Shown: positions 36,301 through 44,901, numbered from the stretch's first letter. The stretch is 64,000 bases of DNA from Lewinella sp. 4G2 (GCF_001625015.1 NZ_LVWJ02000014.1:3472001-3536000); one strand, 5' to 3'. Notes: generated by a model from the letters alone, not told the origin. Program-made: numbers and translations.

Positions 36301-37690
36301 GGGCAAGAATGGGAATGTAGACCATCAGGATGATGATCTCGCCGAAGGCGGCGGAGCCACGAATCTTAACGGAGGAGGTAGTAACCTCGTCGTTCATCTG
36401 CGCCTGGGTAAGCTGCTGGCCACCGAACTTGTGGGTAAGGCGGTGGACGATGGATTCGACGATGATGACAGCCCCGTCGACGATGAGGCCGAAATCGATG
36501 GCTCCGAGACTCATCAGGTTGGCGGAGATGCCGAGCAGGTTCATCATAGAGATGGCGAAGAGCATGGCCAGGGGAATGACGGAGGCGACGATGAGGCCGG
36601 CCCGCCAGTTACCCAGCAGAAGGATCAGGATAAAGATGACGATGAGTCCGCCCTCAATGAGGTTGGTCTGCACGGTGCCGATGGCGGTGGAGACCAGCTT
36701 GTCGCGGACGAGGTAAGGCTCGATGACCACGCCTTCGGGCAAAGACTTCTGTACCTGCTCTACCCGTGCTTTAACCCGCTCGGTGACGGCAGCGGAATTG
36801 GCCCCTTTGAGCATCATGACGCGACCGCCGACGGCTTCCTCCCCGTTGCGGACGAGCGCACCGTAGCGGGGGGCTTTCCCGAACTGGACGGTGGCGACAT
36901 CCTGCACCAGGATGGGGCGACCGGCGCGAACATCGACGACGATCTTGCGGACATCTTCCAGGCTGCCGACGATGCCGTTGGTGCGGATATAGTAGGTGCG
37001 AGGGTTTTTCTCGATGTAGGCACCGCCGGTATTCTCGTTGCTGTTTTCGAGGGCGGTGAACACGTCGTTGATACTGATCCCGACTGATTTGAGTAAGTCT
37101 GGGTTTACAGCAACTTCGTACTGTTTCAGGTAACCGCCCATGGTATTGATCTCCACGACGCCTTCGATGCCGGAGAGTTGTCGGCTGACGATCCAGTCCT
37201 GGATGCTGCGGAGCTCGGTGGCGGAGTACCGGTCTTCATAGCCTTCTTCGGGCCGGACGACGTACTGATAGATCTCACCAAGACCGGTGGAGATGGGGGA
37301 CATGGTCGGCGTACCCAGCCCCTCGGCGATGTTCTCCTCCGCTTCTTTGAGGTGTTCGCTGACCAGCTGGCGGGCGAGGTAGATATCGGTGCTCTCCTCG
37401 AACACGACGGTGACGACCGAGAGGCCGAAGCGGGATATGGAGCGGATTTCGACGAGGTCCTGCAAGTTCTGCAGCGCCAACTCGACGGGGGTGGTGATGA
37501 ATTGTTCCACCTCCTGGGTGGCCAGGGTGGGGGAGGAGGTGATTACCTGCACCTGGTTGTTGGTGATGTCGGGAACGGCATCGATGGGAATTTGGCGGAG
37601 GGAGAATACACCCCAGACGATGAGCGCCAGGACGAATAAACCGACCACCAACTTATTCCGGACGGAATAAGCGATAAGCTTGTCAAACAT
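33380..37690 (-). CDS. czcA: CzcA-CzcC fusion: divalent-cation RND pump joined to TolC-like channel domain
   Basis: A 1436-residue fusion. Residues 1-~1035 are an HME-RND pump. The TM4 motif GAIDFGLIVDGAVIIVES has both Asp residues of the Zn/Co/Cd (CzcA) type, unlike the CusA upstream. Residues ~1055-1436 are a TolC-family outer-membrane factor (LSLQEAVEVAVSNNPAVRA, VEAGAANRLESLNLRASLTE, YQAGEITYLELLSALRL). The junction (SWLEKWQDRR ... LLLLPFLFFSFGARAQ) looks like an intact signal peptide with its cleavage site, so the joined protein may be cut into pump and channel. The junction codons include an 18-bp repeat copy. ATG 37690 gives the normal MFDKLIAYSVRNKLVV start. It is followed by czcB. 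Confidence 0.9.
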   Translation of the reverse strand: MFDKLIAYSVRNKLVVGLFVLALIVWGVFSLRQIPIDAVPDITNNQVQVITSSPTLATQEVEQFITTPVELALQNLQDLVEIRSISRFGLSVVTVVFEESTDIYLARQLVSEHLKEAEENIAEGLGTPTMSPISTGLGEIYQYVVRPEEGYEDRYSATELRSIQDWIVSRQLSGIEGVVEINTMGGYLKQYEVAVNPDLLKSVGISINDVFTALENSNENTGGAYIEKNPRTYYIRTNGIVGSLEDVRKIVVDVRAGRPILVQDVATVQFGKAPRYGALVRNGEEAVGGRVMMLKGANSAAVTERVKARVEQVQKSLPEGVVIEPYLVRDKLVSTAIGTVQTNLIEGGLIVIFILILLLGNWRAGLIVASVIPLAMLFAISMMNLLGISANLMSLGAIDFGLIVDGAVIIVESIVHRLTHKFGGQQLTQAQMNDEVTTSSVKIRGSAAFGEIIILMVYIPILALVGIEGKMFRPMAQTVMLAIAGALILSLTYVPMMSALFLSKKVSNKTTIADRIIGFFQRLYQPVLRAALRFKTAFVLATVVLFAASLWVFSRMGGEFIPTLEEGDLAMQQILPPGTSLAQSVEMTKMVQKKLLADFPEIEEVVTNIGAAEIPTDPMPVEIGDYTLVMKPKDEWTTADNRQDMFERIEKSLKVFPGLGLEFSQPIQLRFNELMTGAKADIAIKLYGEDLDLAYQKAKEAEAIIAGIPGAGTVNVEQTVGMPQILIDFNYPKMAQYGLQVKDVNRVVSAAFAGASAGTVYEGERRFDLTVRLQENFRTDIDDVANLYIPLPGGAQIPLREVANVDLVDAPMQISRENTNRRIVIGVNVGDTDVETLVSDIRQALDANVELPPGYYFTYGGQFENLQAASARLSIAVPAALALIFILLFFTFGSFSQAALIFVAIPLSAIGGILALELRGMPFSISAGIGFIALFGVAVLNGIVLIGYFNQLKQEGWNDVRARILEGTKVRLRPVIMTAAVASLGFLPMALSNSGGAEVQRPLATVVIGGLITATFLTLIILPILYSWLEKWQDRRTAPGIAAPLLLLPFLFFSFGARAQVQGLSLQEAVEVAVSNNPAVRAADQRVDKSRSLQNLKYQPGLTDVSYQGDGLFRENGQRVNMLSVVQEFPHPATVRAANAAQDAVVAGNTVRGQLTRAELTFRVRRTYYELQQREALLRLYDRLVSIHEEYLRVATVRVEAGAANRLESLNLRASLTEYQSLAERTRIEVAALQRQLGGLLATDRPVTAADTLSLVPNLPIADTMLTGLSVALAETEVATARAEISGLEARLKPGFRLGYAAQQYFEGGYLHGLEAGVTLPLFNQTTKRRIEAQRLGVTIAETQLSAERLRFENEVLATRAEVTQTSATAEYYAEQLAAVNPEIIRISRLNYQAGEITYLELLSALRLVGTNSRAHLAAVRDHNLAVARLRYLLNQ
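34507..34524 (+). repeat. Dispersed 18-bp repeat, copy 12 (czcA-czcC junction)
   Basis: GCACCTGCGCCCGCGCCC on the plus strand, antisense to the gene. The coding strand reads it as ARAQV at the predicted cleavage site of the TolC-like part. Confidence 0.7.
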
Positions 37691-37823
37691 AGACTATAGT
37701 TACCGGGGCGGTCGGTGGGCTTACAAAATGCAGCCAATCACGCTGGGAAATCGAGGCATGAGTGATCCGCCCATGGATTAAACCAATGGGTTAGTACGGG
37801 ACATAGATATCCCTGGGATTGGT

Positions 37824-38162
37824 TTAAGCGAATCGCGGGGGTTGCCAGCTGCCGTCGGCGTAGCTGCCGGGGTTCCAGTTTTGAACGGCCCGGGGCTGGG
37901 TGCTGCCCTTAGGGGGCAGGGGAGTGGGTTCCTCTTCCAGCGCCAGCAGAGTTGGGGGAGCGTCGAGGACGGCACCGCAGCAAGCGCAGATGCAGAATGG
38001 GGTACAGTGGTCTTCGTGCTCGGAATCAGGGTGCTCGTGCTCGGGATCAGCGGCGTGAACGTGCGCTGGGGCATCTTGCGATACAGGGATACGACCGTCC
38101 TGGCAGGGCATAAATGCCAGGAGGATAACGTAGAGCGATAATATTTGGGTGAAGAGCCGCAC
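37824..38162 (-). CDS. DUF6660 family exported Cys/His-rich protein
   Basis: The 112-residue protein has a signal peptide (FTQILSLYVILLAFMPC), a His/Glu/Asp stretch (HVHAADPEHEHPDSEHEDH) and a Cys cluster CTPFCICACCG. This is the pattern of the DUF6660 family found at the head of Bacteroidota metal-efflux operons; metal sensing or buffering in the periplasm is a fair guess. The only suitable start is GTG 38162. It is the first gene of the divalent-cation operon, 133 bp before the pump gene. Confidence 0.75.
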   Translation of the reverse strand: MRLFTQILSLYVILLAFMPCQDGRIPVSQDAPAHVHAADPEHEHPDSEHEDHCTPFCICACCGAVLDAPPTLLALEEEPTPLPPKGSTQPRAVQNWNPGSYADGSWQPPRFA

Positions 38163-38242
38163 GGGAAGGTAACGCTCAGGAAGGAGAGATGTTCTAGAGC
38201 GCCCCGCCGCCTGGCATTCAGTGTAGTGAATAGAACGACGGC

Positions 38243-38479
38243 TTATCCTGGAATATCTCTAGGGTCGTTTCCTGGTTTTACGGTATCGGAATCTCTGAAA
38301 TGGTTGTTGTCCTTTCGGTGAATTCGTACTTCTCCGCCGCCTTGGTTGCCAGAGAACTTTTTGGCCATCTTTTCAGCTTCAGCTTGGGTGTTTGCGTAAC
38401 CTGAGGCGCGATCGGAACCGGCCTTTTTTGCTTTCCACTTTTTCTTGTTGCGATCGTAGGTGACGTGGTAATTTGCCAT
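38243..38479 (-). CDS. DUF2188 domain protein
   Basis: A 78-residue basic protein (MANYHVTYDRNKKKWKAKK) with the DUF2188 pattern: a short beta strand, an Ala/Lys helix (ANTQAEAEKMAKKF) and a final GGEVRIHRKDN segment. DUF2188 proteins are small and their job is unknown. The end of this one (RDSDTVKPGNDPRDIPG) is polar. It is a single gene; AT-rich DNA upstream (38480-38618) could hold its promoter. Confidence 0.8.
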   Translation of the reverse strand: MANYHVTYDRNKKKWKAKKAGSDRASGYANTQAEAEKMAKKFSGNQGGGEVRIHRKDNNHFRDSDTVKPGNDPRDIPG

Positions 38480-38618
38480 TGTATTGGGTTTTGGTTGTGC
38501 TGTTCAATAGTAAAAACAAAATATCGGGTTTCACGGTTGATTGGCGCAGAGATTAGAAGCACTGCGGATAGCAATAAATAGCCATTACTTAACATAACAT
38601 AAATTATAGGCTATCCTT

Positions 38619-38939
38619 TTATAAAGAGCCACCCACCCACAGCCCAACCCCAAACAACCAAGGCACCGCAAACAGCCACGCCCAAACCAGGTCATCTCGC
38701 ATCATTGGATCCACTTGTTTGAAACGGACAACACCGGAACAGAAAACCAACAATGCGGCCGCCAGCCCGATACAAAGTTTGGCGGCTGCGAAGGCTACGT
38801 CATTCAGCACGGAATCAATGTCGTAGCGCGGATCCGTAAGTGATGAAACTAGGGAAAGGATTACGTAGGTTGCCAATAGCAGCAGCAACGTAGATGCGAT
38901 GAAGTTGATGAGCTTGCAGAGTCTGAATAGGCGTGTCAT
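38619..38939 (-). CDS. Small membrane protein with three membrane segments, unknown
   Basis: The 106-residue product from ATG 38939 (MTRLFRLCKLINF) has hydrophobic segments at about residues 13-32, 50-68 and 86-104. I recognise no family. A longer frame from 38996 would add 19 polar residues and is less likely. The gene is divergent from the outer-membrane protein gene at 39108. Confidence 0.55.
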   Translation of the reverse strand: MTRLFRLCKLINFIASTLLLLLATYVILSLVSSLTDPRYDIDSVLNDVAFAAAKLCIGLAAALLVFCSGVVRFKQVDPMMRDDLVWAWLFAVPWLFGVGLWVGGSL

Positions 38940-39037
38940 TGGGGGAAGGTAGCTTGAAATTTGGGAGGTGTACCACCCTACTCCTCGGGATTCCATTTTT
39001 CAAAAGCTCTACTTAACATAATAATTCTACTGCTTTC

Positions 39038-39051
39038 CGAAAAGCTTTTCG
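39038..39051. promoter_or_regulatory. 14-bp perfect palindrome in a divergent promoter region
   Basis: CGAAAAGCTTTTCG is a perfect palindrome 57 bp before the ATG at 39108 and about 100 bp before the divergent start at 38939. TTGACA and TATATTG lie just downstream (39060-39080) but with a short spacer. A dimeric regulator could bind here; unproven. Confidence 0.35.
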
Positions 39052-39107
39052 ATGCCTACTTGACACATTAATGTATATTGTGGTGACACCTAATATCCAA
39101 ATCTTCA

Positions 39108-39746
39108 ATGCTTAACACTAAATCGACTTGCAGTTACATCATCTTCTTTTTGCTGCTGGCTATACCCACCAGCTCCTACGGCCAAGTTCAGATCGGGCCG
39201 AGTCTTGGCGTAATTTGGAGCCGCTACTCAGATTCGAGCCCGGAGAAGTATTACTACGTAGTCCAAGAGTTTAAATCCCGTAACTACATAGTGGGTGCGA
39301 CCTCAAACATACACTTAAGCCAAAAGCTCAGCGTACAGGTGGACGCTGACTATTACAAAACGGGCGCCCGGATTGTAGACTACACCGCAGACGATGGCGG
39401 ACACGTATATTTCGACGCTAACTATCTGCGGGTGAGTATTTTACCCACGTACCGCTTTTACCGAAATTTTCGAATTGCGGGTGGCGCTTACATCAACCGA
39501 ATCCTGCGGGCCAACCATCATCAATGGAGCGGATGGACTGGCCGCAGGACCACATTTCGTGATGAAGAATGGTACGATACCTACAACACGGGGCTGGTTG
39601 CCCGCTTGGAATACCGATTGGGGCGCTTGGCTCTACGCGCCCAGTACACTCATCCACTTCAGCCAATCGGGCCGGATTTTCGGGCCCGACGACTTTCCAC
39701 CTTACAAACGTCTGCTGCCTTCTATTTTGGAAAGCAGATTGATTAG
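39108..39746 (+). CDS. Outer-membrane beta-barrel protein
   Basis: A 212-residue exported protein: signal peptide (IIFFLLLAIPTSSYGQ), then alternating beta-strand sequence rich in Tyr/Arg/Gly (VGATSNIHLSQKLSVQVDAD, YLRVSILPTYRFYRNFRIAGG), ending YFGKQID. This is the general 8-10-strand porin-like barrel common in Bacteroidota. The ligand or role cannot be told. It is AT-richer than its neighbours and stands alone. Confidence 0.7.
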   Translation: MLNTKSTCSYIIFFLLLAIPTSSYGQVQIGPSLGVIWSRYSDSSPEKYYYVVQEFKSRNYIVGATSNIHLSQKLSVQVDADYYKTGARIVDYTADDGGHVYFDANYLRVSILPTYRFYRNFRIAGGAYINRILRANHHQWSGWTGRRTTFRDEEWYDTYNTGLVARLEYRLGRLALRAQYTHPLQPIGPDFRARRLSTLQTSAAFYFGKQID

Positions 39747-39783
39747 TGCATAAGTTCGCCCGTGAGTGGCAGGTGGGAAGCCT

Positions 39784-40284
39784 CTACATCTCCTCCCCAG
39801 CGTGCTCCTCCATCATTTTTTCGTGCTCCACTTTCATTTCGGCGTGTTCTTTCTCCATGGCGGTATGCTCGGCCATGATCTCTTCGTGCTCGGCCTTCAT
39901 CTTGTCATGGTCTGCCTTCATGGTGGCCATATCAACGGTGCCGCTGGAGTGAGCGGCCATCATTTTGGCGTGCTCGGCGAGCGTTGCGGAATGCTTAGCC
40001 ATCATCGCGGAGTGTTCGGCCAGGGCGGCTTCGTGGCGGGCTTCAAGCGCGGCGTGTTCGGCGTCAGCCTCCGGGTCGCTGATGGCTCCGTGGTCGTCGA
40101 ACATTTGCGCGTGCTCTTTTTCCATGGCATCATGGTCGGCCGCCAATTCGTCGTGCTGTGCTTCCATGGCTTCGTGCTCCTCCATCATCGCCTTGTGTTC
40201 GGGCGAATCGGCGGGATTTGCGCCACAGGCGGTTAGGCCAGCGACGACTGTAAAGAGAGCGGCGCAACGAGTGAAATTTTTCAT
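39784..40284 (-). CDS. Lipoprotein made of His/Met heptad repeats (coiled coil)
   Basis: A 166-residue lipoprotein (VVAGLTACGAN, lipid Cys at ~20). The remainder is a charged helix with 18 His residues, nearly all exactly 7 residues apart; Met often stands three places after His (HEAMEAQ, HDAMEKE, HTAMEKE, HAEMKVE, HEKMMEE). One gap of 12 and one of 14 residues split it into three blocks of 6, 6 and 6 His. His and Met thus fill the a and d positions of heptads, so a coiled coil with a metal-binding core or stripe is possible. I know no named family. Its place near two metal-efflux operons suggests metal buffering; this is inference. Confidence 0.75.
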   Translation of the reverse strand: MKNFTRCAALFTVVAGLTACGANPADSPEHKAMMEEHEAMEAQHDELAADHDAMEKEHAQMFDDHGAISDPEADAEHAALEARHEAALAEHSAMMAKHSATLAEHAKMMAAHSSGTVDMATMKADHDKMKAEHEEIMAEHTAMEKEHAEMKVEHEKMMEEHAGEEM

Positions 40285-40368
40285 AGTAAACCAGTTAAGT
40301 ACGTTAAAATCTTAAGTTACGCATCGTTGGGGCGTTTCAAAAGACCACTCCTTGTTAGCCACACATTT

Positions 40369-40386
40369 TGGCGCTGTCGCGGGTGC
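40369..40386 (-). repeat. Dispersed 18-bp repeat, copy 13 (intergenic)
   Basis: The plus strand reads TGGCGCTGTCGCGGGTGC, one base from the reverse complement of the consensus. Confidence 0.7.
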
Positions 40387-40502
40387 AGGGGTTTTGGGCG
40401 AGTGATGAGGATGTGGCCCCTACCCTACGGGTAAGCATTATTGTATGGTTAAAAGCCGATGGCGGGCGGACTGATTCAAAGTGTAATCAAACGGGAATGC
40501 AT

Positions 40503-40823
40503 TCACTTACTAATTGCAACTTCTTCTGGCTCCATTTCCACTCCTTCGCCTAGCGCAAGTGGTTCACTCCAGTAGATGATCGGCACTCGTACTTCTAACT
40601 GCAAACCATAACCCCAATCGGATAAAACCACCTTAACGAGTAGGGGCAAATCGGTCATTGCCCACCGCAAATCGGTCAAATACCTACCACTCTTGAATTG
40701 TTCGCCTCGATAAAGGGCTAACATCCCAAGAATTTCCATACTGTAGGGCTTTCTTAAATTTGGTCCGGGCAGCCAGGGAAATAAAGCACCCAAGTTTTCT
40801 AGTGTGCGAGCGATACAATCCAC
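40503..40823 (-). CDS. Possible small protein, unknown
   Basis: A 106-residue open frame (MDCIARTLENLGALF...) with normal amino-acid balance, no signal peptide and no clear membrane segment. I recognise no family. It fills the gap between the heptad lipoprotein gene and the hybrid regulator gene, where the other frames are not open for long. It may be spurious. Confidence 0.35.
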   Translation of the reverse strand: MDCIARTLENLGALFPWLPGPNLRKPYSMEILGMLALYRGEQFKSGRYLTDLRWAMTDLPLLVKVVLSDWGYGLQLEVRVPIIYWSEPLALGEGVEMEPEEVAISK

Positions 40824-40887
40824 GTTACAGCACCTACTGTAGGCCTAATTATGATCGAATTGACTAACAGCTGATTCAGTTCCCAAC

Positions 40888-43800
40888 GTGCTAAAGCAAC
40901 TTTATCCTATTCTGCTATTGATCCTACTTCAATTCGCTGCTGCGGGTCCGGTTCTGATTGCTCAGGGCAATATCCAAGATGAATATTCGGTCGAATATTT
41001 GGGCGTGGCGGACGGTCTAGCGAGCAACTACGTCGCCGATTTGATTGAGGACTATCGGGGTATCAAATGGATGGCCACGGAAGGTGGTCTCAATTCCTAC
41101 GATGGAAGTAGCTTCGAGCTCTACACCCCACGTACGGTAGCCGGAGGGCTAAAGAGCGAAAATATCGAACTGCTCTGCCCCTCCCAAAACGGCCATTTTT
41201 GGATTGCCACCAAGACCGGTGGCATCTCGCGCTATAATCCCAGTCTGGACCAGTTCACCAGTTATCTGGATGCACTTTCGGATTTCGTTGCCGATGACCT
41301 CCGCGCTCTCGCACTCGCCGAAGATGGTCGTGGTCGGCTTTGGATTGGCACCTACGGCCACGGAGTGCTCGTCCTCGACCCTAATGCGAACAAGGTAGTC
41401 ATGCACCTCGAAGAGGAAGGTCGCATTCGCGGTGTCACCTCCGACCGCCACGGGAACATCTGGTACGGCGCCATCGGCAGCCTGGCCCATTACCAGACTT
41501 CCGAAGATCGGTTTGTCCGTTTCTCAACTGAAAGCAAGGTGACGCGCCTGACGGAAGACACTACGCAGAATAAGATCTGGCTGGCTGCGGGCCGCAATCT
41601 GAGTTACCTCGACCTCAATACTTTCTCTATCGTCAGCACCGGGCAAATCGCGGAGATTCCACTTGGCTACAGCATACAAGCGCTAGAAGCGGACCAATTC
41701 GGAAGGTTGTGGATAGGCACCTGGGGGGCAGGTTTATTCGTGCGAGACGAAAATGGCCACATCAATGAAATTAAGCTCAACCGTAGTTACGAAGGGCCCG
41801 GTAACGCCAACCATCGTTCGGTGGTCGATATCCACATTGACGACCACGATCTAATCTGGCTTTCTACCGCGTTCGGGGGCGTACTGAAATTAGCGCCCCG
41901 CCGTGGCTTCGGTTACCTGGGCAACCAACCCCAACGGAGTACCGGGCTGGTGGATAATAACGTCCGCTGCATCAACACCGAGTTTGGAAACGAAATCTGG
42001 TTGGGCACCAATGGAGGCGGTATCCATCGCTGGAAGCCGGGTTCCGATCCCGTAGCAGTTCCTGCCTTCCCCGTAACTAAGGTCAACGCTATCGCTAGAA
42101 CGGAAAGCGGTCTGGTCGTAGCCAGCCGTGAAGGAGTAAACCGTCGGTTGCCGGATGGAAAAGTGAAGAACCTTCCTGGACCAGTAAGCTACATGGCAGC
42201 CCTGCATGAGGATAAACACAAAGGGCTTTGGCTTGGCTCCCAGGTGGATGGCTTATACTACCTGACAGATGGAGAACGCCTACCCTCCAGGATCAAACTC
42301 AGCCGCGATGAAGACAGGCTAGTCAACGCCAGGGTAAGTGTATTTGCGGAAGACGAAAATCACCTGTGGATCGGTACCTACGGAGGCGTCCATCGGTACG
42401 ATTTTGTGGCCAATACGCTGGAAACGCCCGCCATGCTGGGAATTGACACGCTCATGAGCCCAATTTGTCACGACCTTCTCTTGTGGGAAGGAAAATTATA
42501 CGTCGCTACCCCCGCCGGCCTCGTCCGCTTTGCGGTGGCCACTAGTGGAGACCTGACCTACGAACGCCACTTTACGACCACGGATGGCCTACCGGACGAT
42601 TTCGTGACGGCAATCATCGGACACCCCGAGGGGACACTTTGGGGAAGTACCTCCCGGGGCCTCTTTCACCTTAACCAAGGAGAAGATGTCGTCCGGGCCT
42701 TCGGTACGGCGGATGGCCTCACGGCGGGAGCCTTTAATATTGCCGCGGCGGCGGTGGATGAGCTGGGCCAGCTATACTTCGGGGGTACGGATGGCTTAGT
42801 ATTCTTCAACCCGGATTCGGTCACCTCCGGCGCTCCGCCTGCCTTTGTACTGACGTCACTCGACGTTGATGGCCAGCAGGTCAAAGTAGGCCAGGAATAC
42901 GCGGGCAAGGTGCTGCTACCGCAGGCGATCAATGACCTGAGTACCCTGAAGTTATCGTACAAGACAGCCAGCTTTTCCTTAGCCTACGCTGTAACGGATT
43001 ATCAGAATACGGAGACCCTCGTCAGTCAGTACCGGCTGAGTGGCCTGAGTGATCAGTGGATTGAAGTTCCTGAATTCGGTAACATCTCCTTTACCGGCCT
43101 CCGGCCCGGTAACTATAAATTTCAGTTGCGTGGCAGCCGGGATCGGGTAAATTGGAGTGCACCCCTCGCGCTCAATCTTTCAATCCCTCCCCCACCCTGG
43201 CGGTCAGTTTACGCCTACCTGGCCTACGCCCTCATGGGTCTCTTAATGATCTACTGGATTCGCAGCGGTGCCATTCGCCACCAGGAGCTCACCAGCCGGA
43301 CGGAGTTGGCGGAACTTTCTGAACGCAAGGAACGCGAACTGACCGAGGCAAAGCTTACCTTCTTTACCAACATCAGCCACGAGCTACGGACTCCCCTTAC
43401 ACTGATCCTGAGCCCCCTGACCGACCTCCTGGCCGGTGGGAAGCTCGCTACCGAAACGCAATCCGTTATTACGGGCGTCCATCGGAACGCAGCCCGGTTG
43501 CTCGATCTGGTTAACCAATTACTTGACTTCCGTAAAGCCGAAAGTGGTCTGCTCCAACTTAAAACGGCTCCCGGCAACTTTAGTGAGTTTGCCAGGGAAA
43601 TCTTTCGATCCTTCCAACCCCTAGCGGACAGCCGTTACATCAATTACCGATTCACCACGGAGGGAGATTTCGATAATTTTTACTACGACCGGGACAAGAT
43701 GGAAATCGTCCTTTGTAACCTGCTGAGTAATGCCTTTAAATTTTGCGAGCGGGAGGTGAGGGTGACCCTTTACCGCGAGGAGAACGGATTATATCTGGAA

Positions 43801-44901
43801 GTCAGTGATGACGGACCTGGCGTCCCTCCGGCAGAAGAGCACCGCATTTTTGATCGGTTCGTACAACTGCACCTCGAAGATGCCTCCCTACCCATCAGTA
43901 GCGGTATTGGTCTTGCCTTTACCCGCCGCATTGTTGATCTCCATCACGGGGCCATCAACTACCGTAAGAATGAGCGGGGAGGCGCTAGCTTCCACGTAAG
44001 CCTTCCCGCAGGGGCAGCACATCTTGAAGCCCTGGAGGTGCTGCAGGACTTCCGTGGACACGACGATGAGAGCCACTACCCTACCCTGACTGAAGATTCG
44101 GTTGAGGTCATACCCGAGGTCACCAGTAATCCACTTTCCCTTTTGCTCGTGGACGACAACGCAGAGATCCTATCCTACCTCACCGGCCAACTTAGTAAAG
44201 AGTACCGCATCATCTCCGCCCGCGACGGTGAGGAAGCTTTGGGTAAGGCTAAGGAAGTAATGCCGGACCTAGTCGTCAGCGATGTGATGATGCCTAAAAT
44301 GGACGGTATTGAACTCTGTAAACGCCTGAAGACGGAAATAAGCACTTCCCATATTCCCGTGATTTTACTTACGGCCCGCACCAGCACTGTTTTTCAGGTC
44401 AACGGTCTACGGGAAGGGGCGGATGATTACGTGACCAAGCCCTTCAGTTCTGAAGTCCTCCACGCACGTATCCGCGGCCTGATTGGTAACCGGGAAAAGT
44501 TGCGGAAGCACTACCTGAACCAATTGCGTTTTGAGCCGGGCGTGGTCACGGTTACGGATGATCCCGAAGAGCAATTCCTACGCCAATTAACGGAGCTGAT
44601 CGAGAACCAGGTCGGATCGGCAGAACTTTCGGGTGACTCTCTCGCGAAGGCCAATTTTATGAGCCGTTCCACCCTATTCCGCAAGCTTAAGTCCCTCACG
44701 GGGCTCTCCATTTCAGCTTTCATCCGCAGCGTCCGGTTACGCCTGGCGGCGGAACGCTTACGGGCGGAACCCCAGACTCCAATCAGCCAAATCGCTTTTG
44801 AGGTGGGCTTTAAGGACGCTAAGTATTTTCGACAAACCTTTCAGGAACAATTCGGTACCCTTCCCTCCAAGTACCGTGAAGGAAATAAGGTTAACCAATA
44901 A
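40888..44901 (+). CDS. Hybrid two-component system sensor/regulator (HTCS) of the polysaccharide locus
   Basis: A 1337-residue one-protein signalling system. Order: signal peptide, two seven-bladed propellers of regulator repeats (WMATEGGLNSYDGSSFELY, LWIGTYGGVHRYD) over ~30-660, a Y_Y_Y domain (~690-765), one membrane segment (~772-792), histidine kinase with His831 in NISHELRTPL, ATPase motifs (NLLSNAFKF, DDGPGVP, GIGLAF), receiver domain with Asp1132 in VVSDVMMPKMDG, and an AraC-type HTH (STLFRKLKSLTGLS, QIAFEVGFKDAKYFRQTF). Such proteins bind an oligosaccharide in the periplasm and switch on the neighbouring Sus-like genes. The start is GTG 40888. The enzyme and SusCD genes at 45-59 kb are the expected targets. 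Confidence 0.9.
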   Translation: MLKQLYPILLLILLQFAAAGPVLIAQGNIQDEYSVEYLGVADGLASNYVADLIEDYRGIKWMATEGGLNSYDGSSFELYTPRTVAGGLKSENIELLCPSQNGHFWIATKTGGISRYNPSLDQFTSYLDALSDFVADDLRALALAEDGRGRLWIGTYGHGVLVLDPNANKVVMHLEEEGRIRGVTSDRHGNIWYGAIGSLAHYQTSEDRFVRFSTESKVTRLTEDTTQNKIWLAAGRNLSYLDLNTFSIVSTGQIAEIPLGYSIQALEADQFGRLWIGTWGAGLFVRDENGHINEIKLNRSYEGPGNANHRSVVDIHIDDHDLIWLSTAFGGVLKLAPRRGFGYLGNQPQRSTGLVDNNVRCINTEFGNEIWLGTNGGGIHRWKPGSDPVAVPAFPVTKVNAIARTESGLVVASREGVNRRLPDGKVKNLPGPVSYMAALHEDKHKGLWLGSQVDGLYYLTDGERLPSRIKLSRDEDRLVNARVSVFAEDENHLWIGTYGGVHRYDFVANTLETPAMLGIDTLMSPICHDLLLWEGKLYVATPAGLVRFAVATSGDLTYERHFTTTDGLPDDFVTAIIGHPEGTLWGSTSRGLFHLNQGEDVVRAFGTADGLTAGAFNIAAAAVDELGQLYFGGTDGLVFFNPDSVTSGAPPAFVLTSLDVDGQQVKVGQEYAGKVLLPQAINDLSTLKLSYKTASFSLAYAVTDYQNTETLVSQYRLSGLSDQWIEVPEFGNISFTGLRPGNYKFQLRGSRDRVNWSAPLALNLSIPPPPWRSVYAYLAYALMGLLMIYWIRSGAIRHQELTSRTELAELSERKERELTEAKLTFFTNISHELRTPLTLILSPLTDLLAGGKLATETQSVITGVHRNAARLLDLVNQLLDFRKAESGLLQLKTAPGNFSEFAREIFRSFQPLADSRYINYRFTTEGDFDNFYYDRDKMEIVLCNLLSNAFKFCEREVRVTLYREENGLYLEVSDDGPGVPPAEEHRIFDRFVQLHLEDASLPISSGIGLAFTRRIVDLHHGAINYRKNERGGASFHVSLPAGAAHLEALEVLQDFRGHDDESHYPTLTEDSVEVIPEVTSNPLSLLLVDDNAEILSYLTGQLSKEYRIISARDGEEALGKAKEVMPDLVVSDVMMPKMDGIELCKRLKTEISTSHIPVILLTARTSTVFQVNGLREGADDYVTKPFSSEVLHARIRGLIGNREKLRKHYLNQLRFEPGVVTVTDDPEEQFLRQLTELIENQVGSAELSGDSLAKANFMSRSTLFRKLKSLTGLSISAFIRSVRLRLAAERLRAEPQTPISQIAFEVGFKDAKYFRQTFQEQFGTLPSKYREGNKVNQ

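Noticed and set aside
35162-37087. Long plus-strand frames of 263 and 275 codons
   Set aside because: They lie opposite the CzcA-CzcC fusion and are shadows of GC-rich codons; Asp/Gly/Val/His-rich products without domain match.
39784-40284. CRISPR-like or satellite repeat
   Set aside because: The ~21-bp periodicity comes from the 7-codon protein repeat of a good lipoprotein gene.
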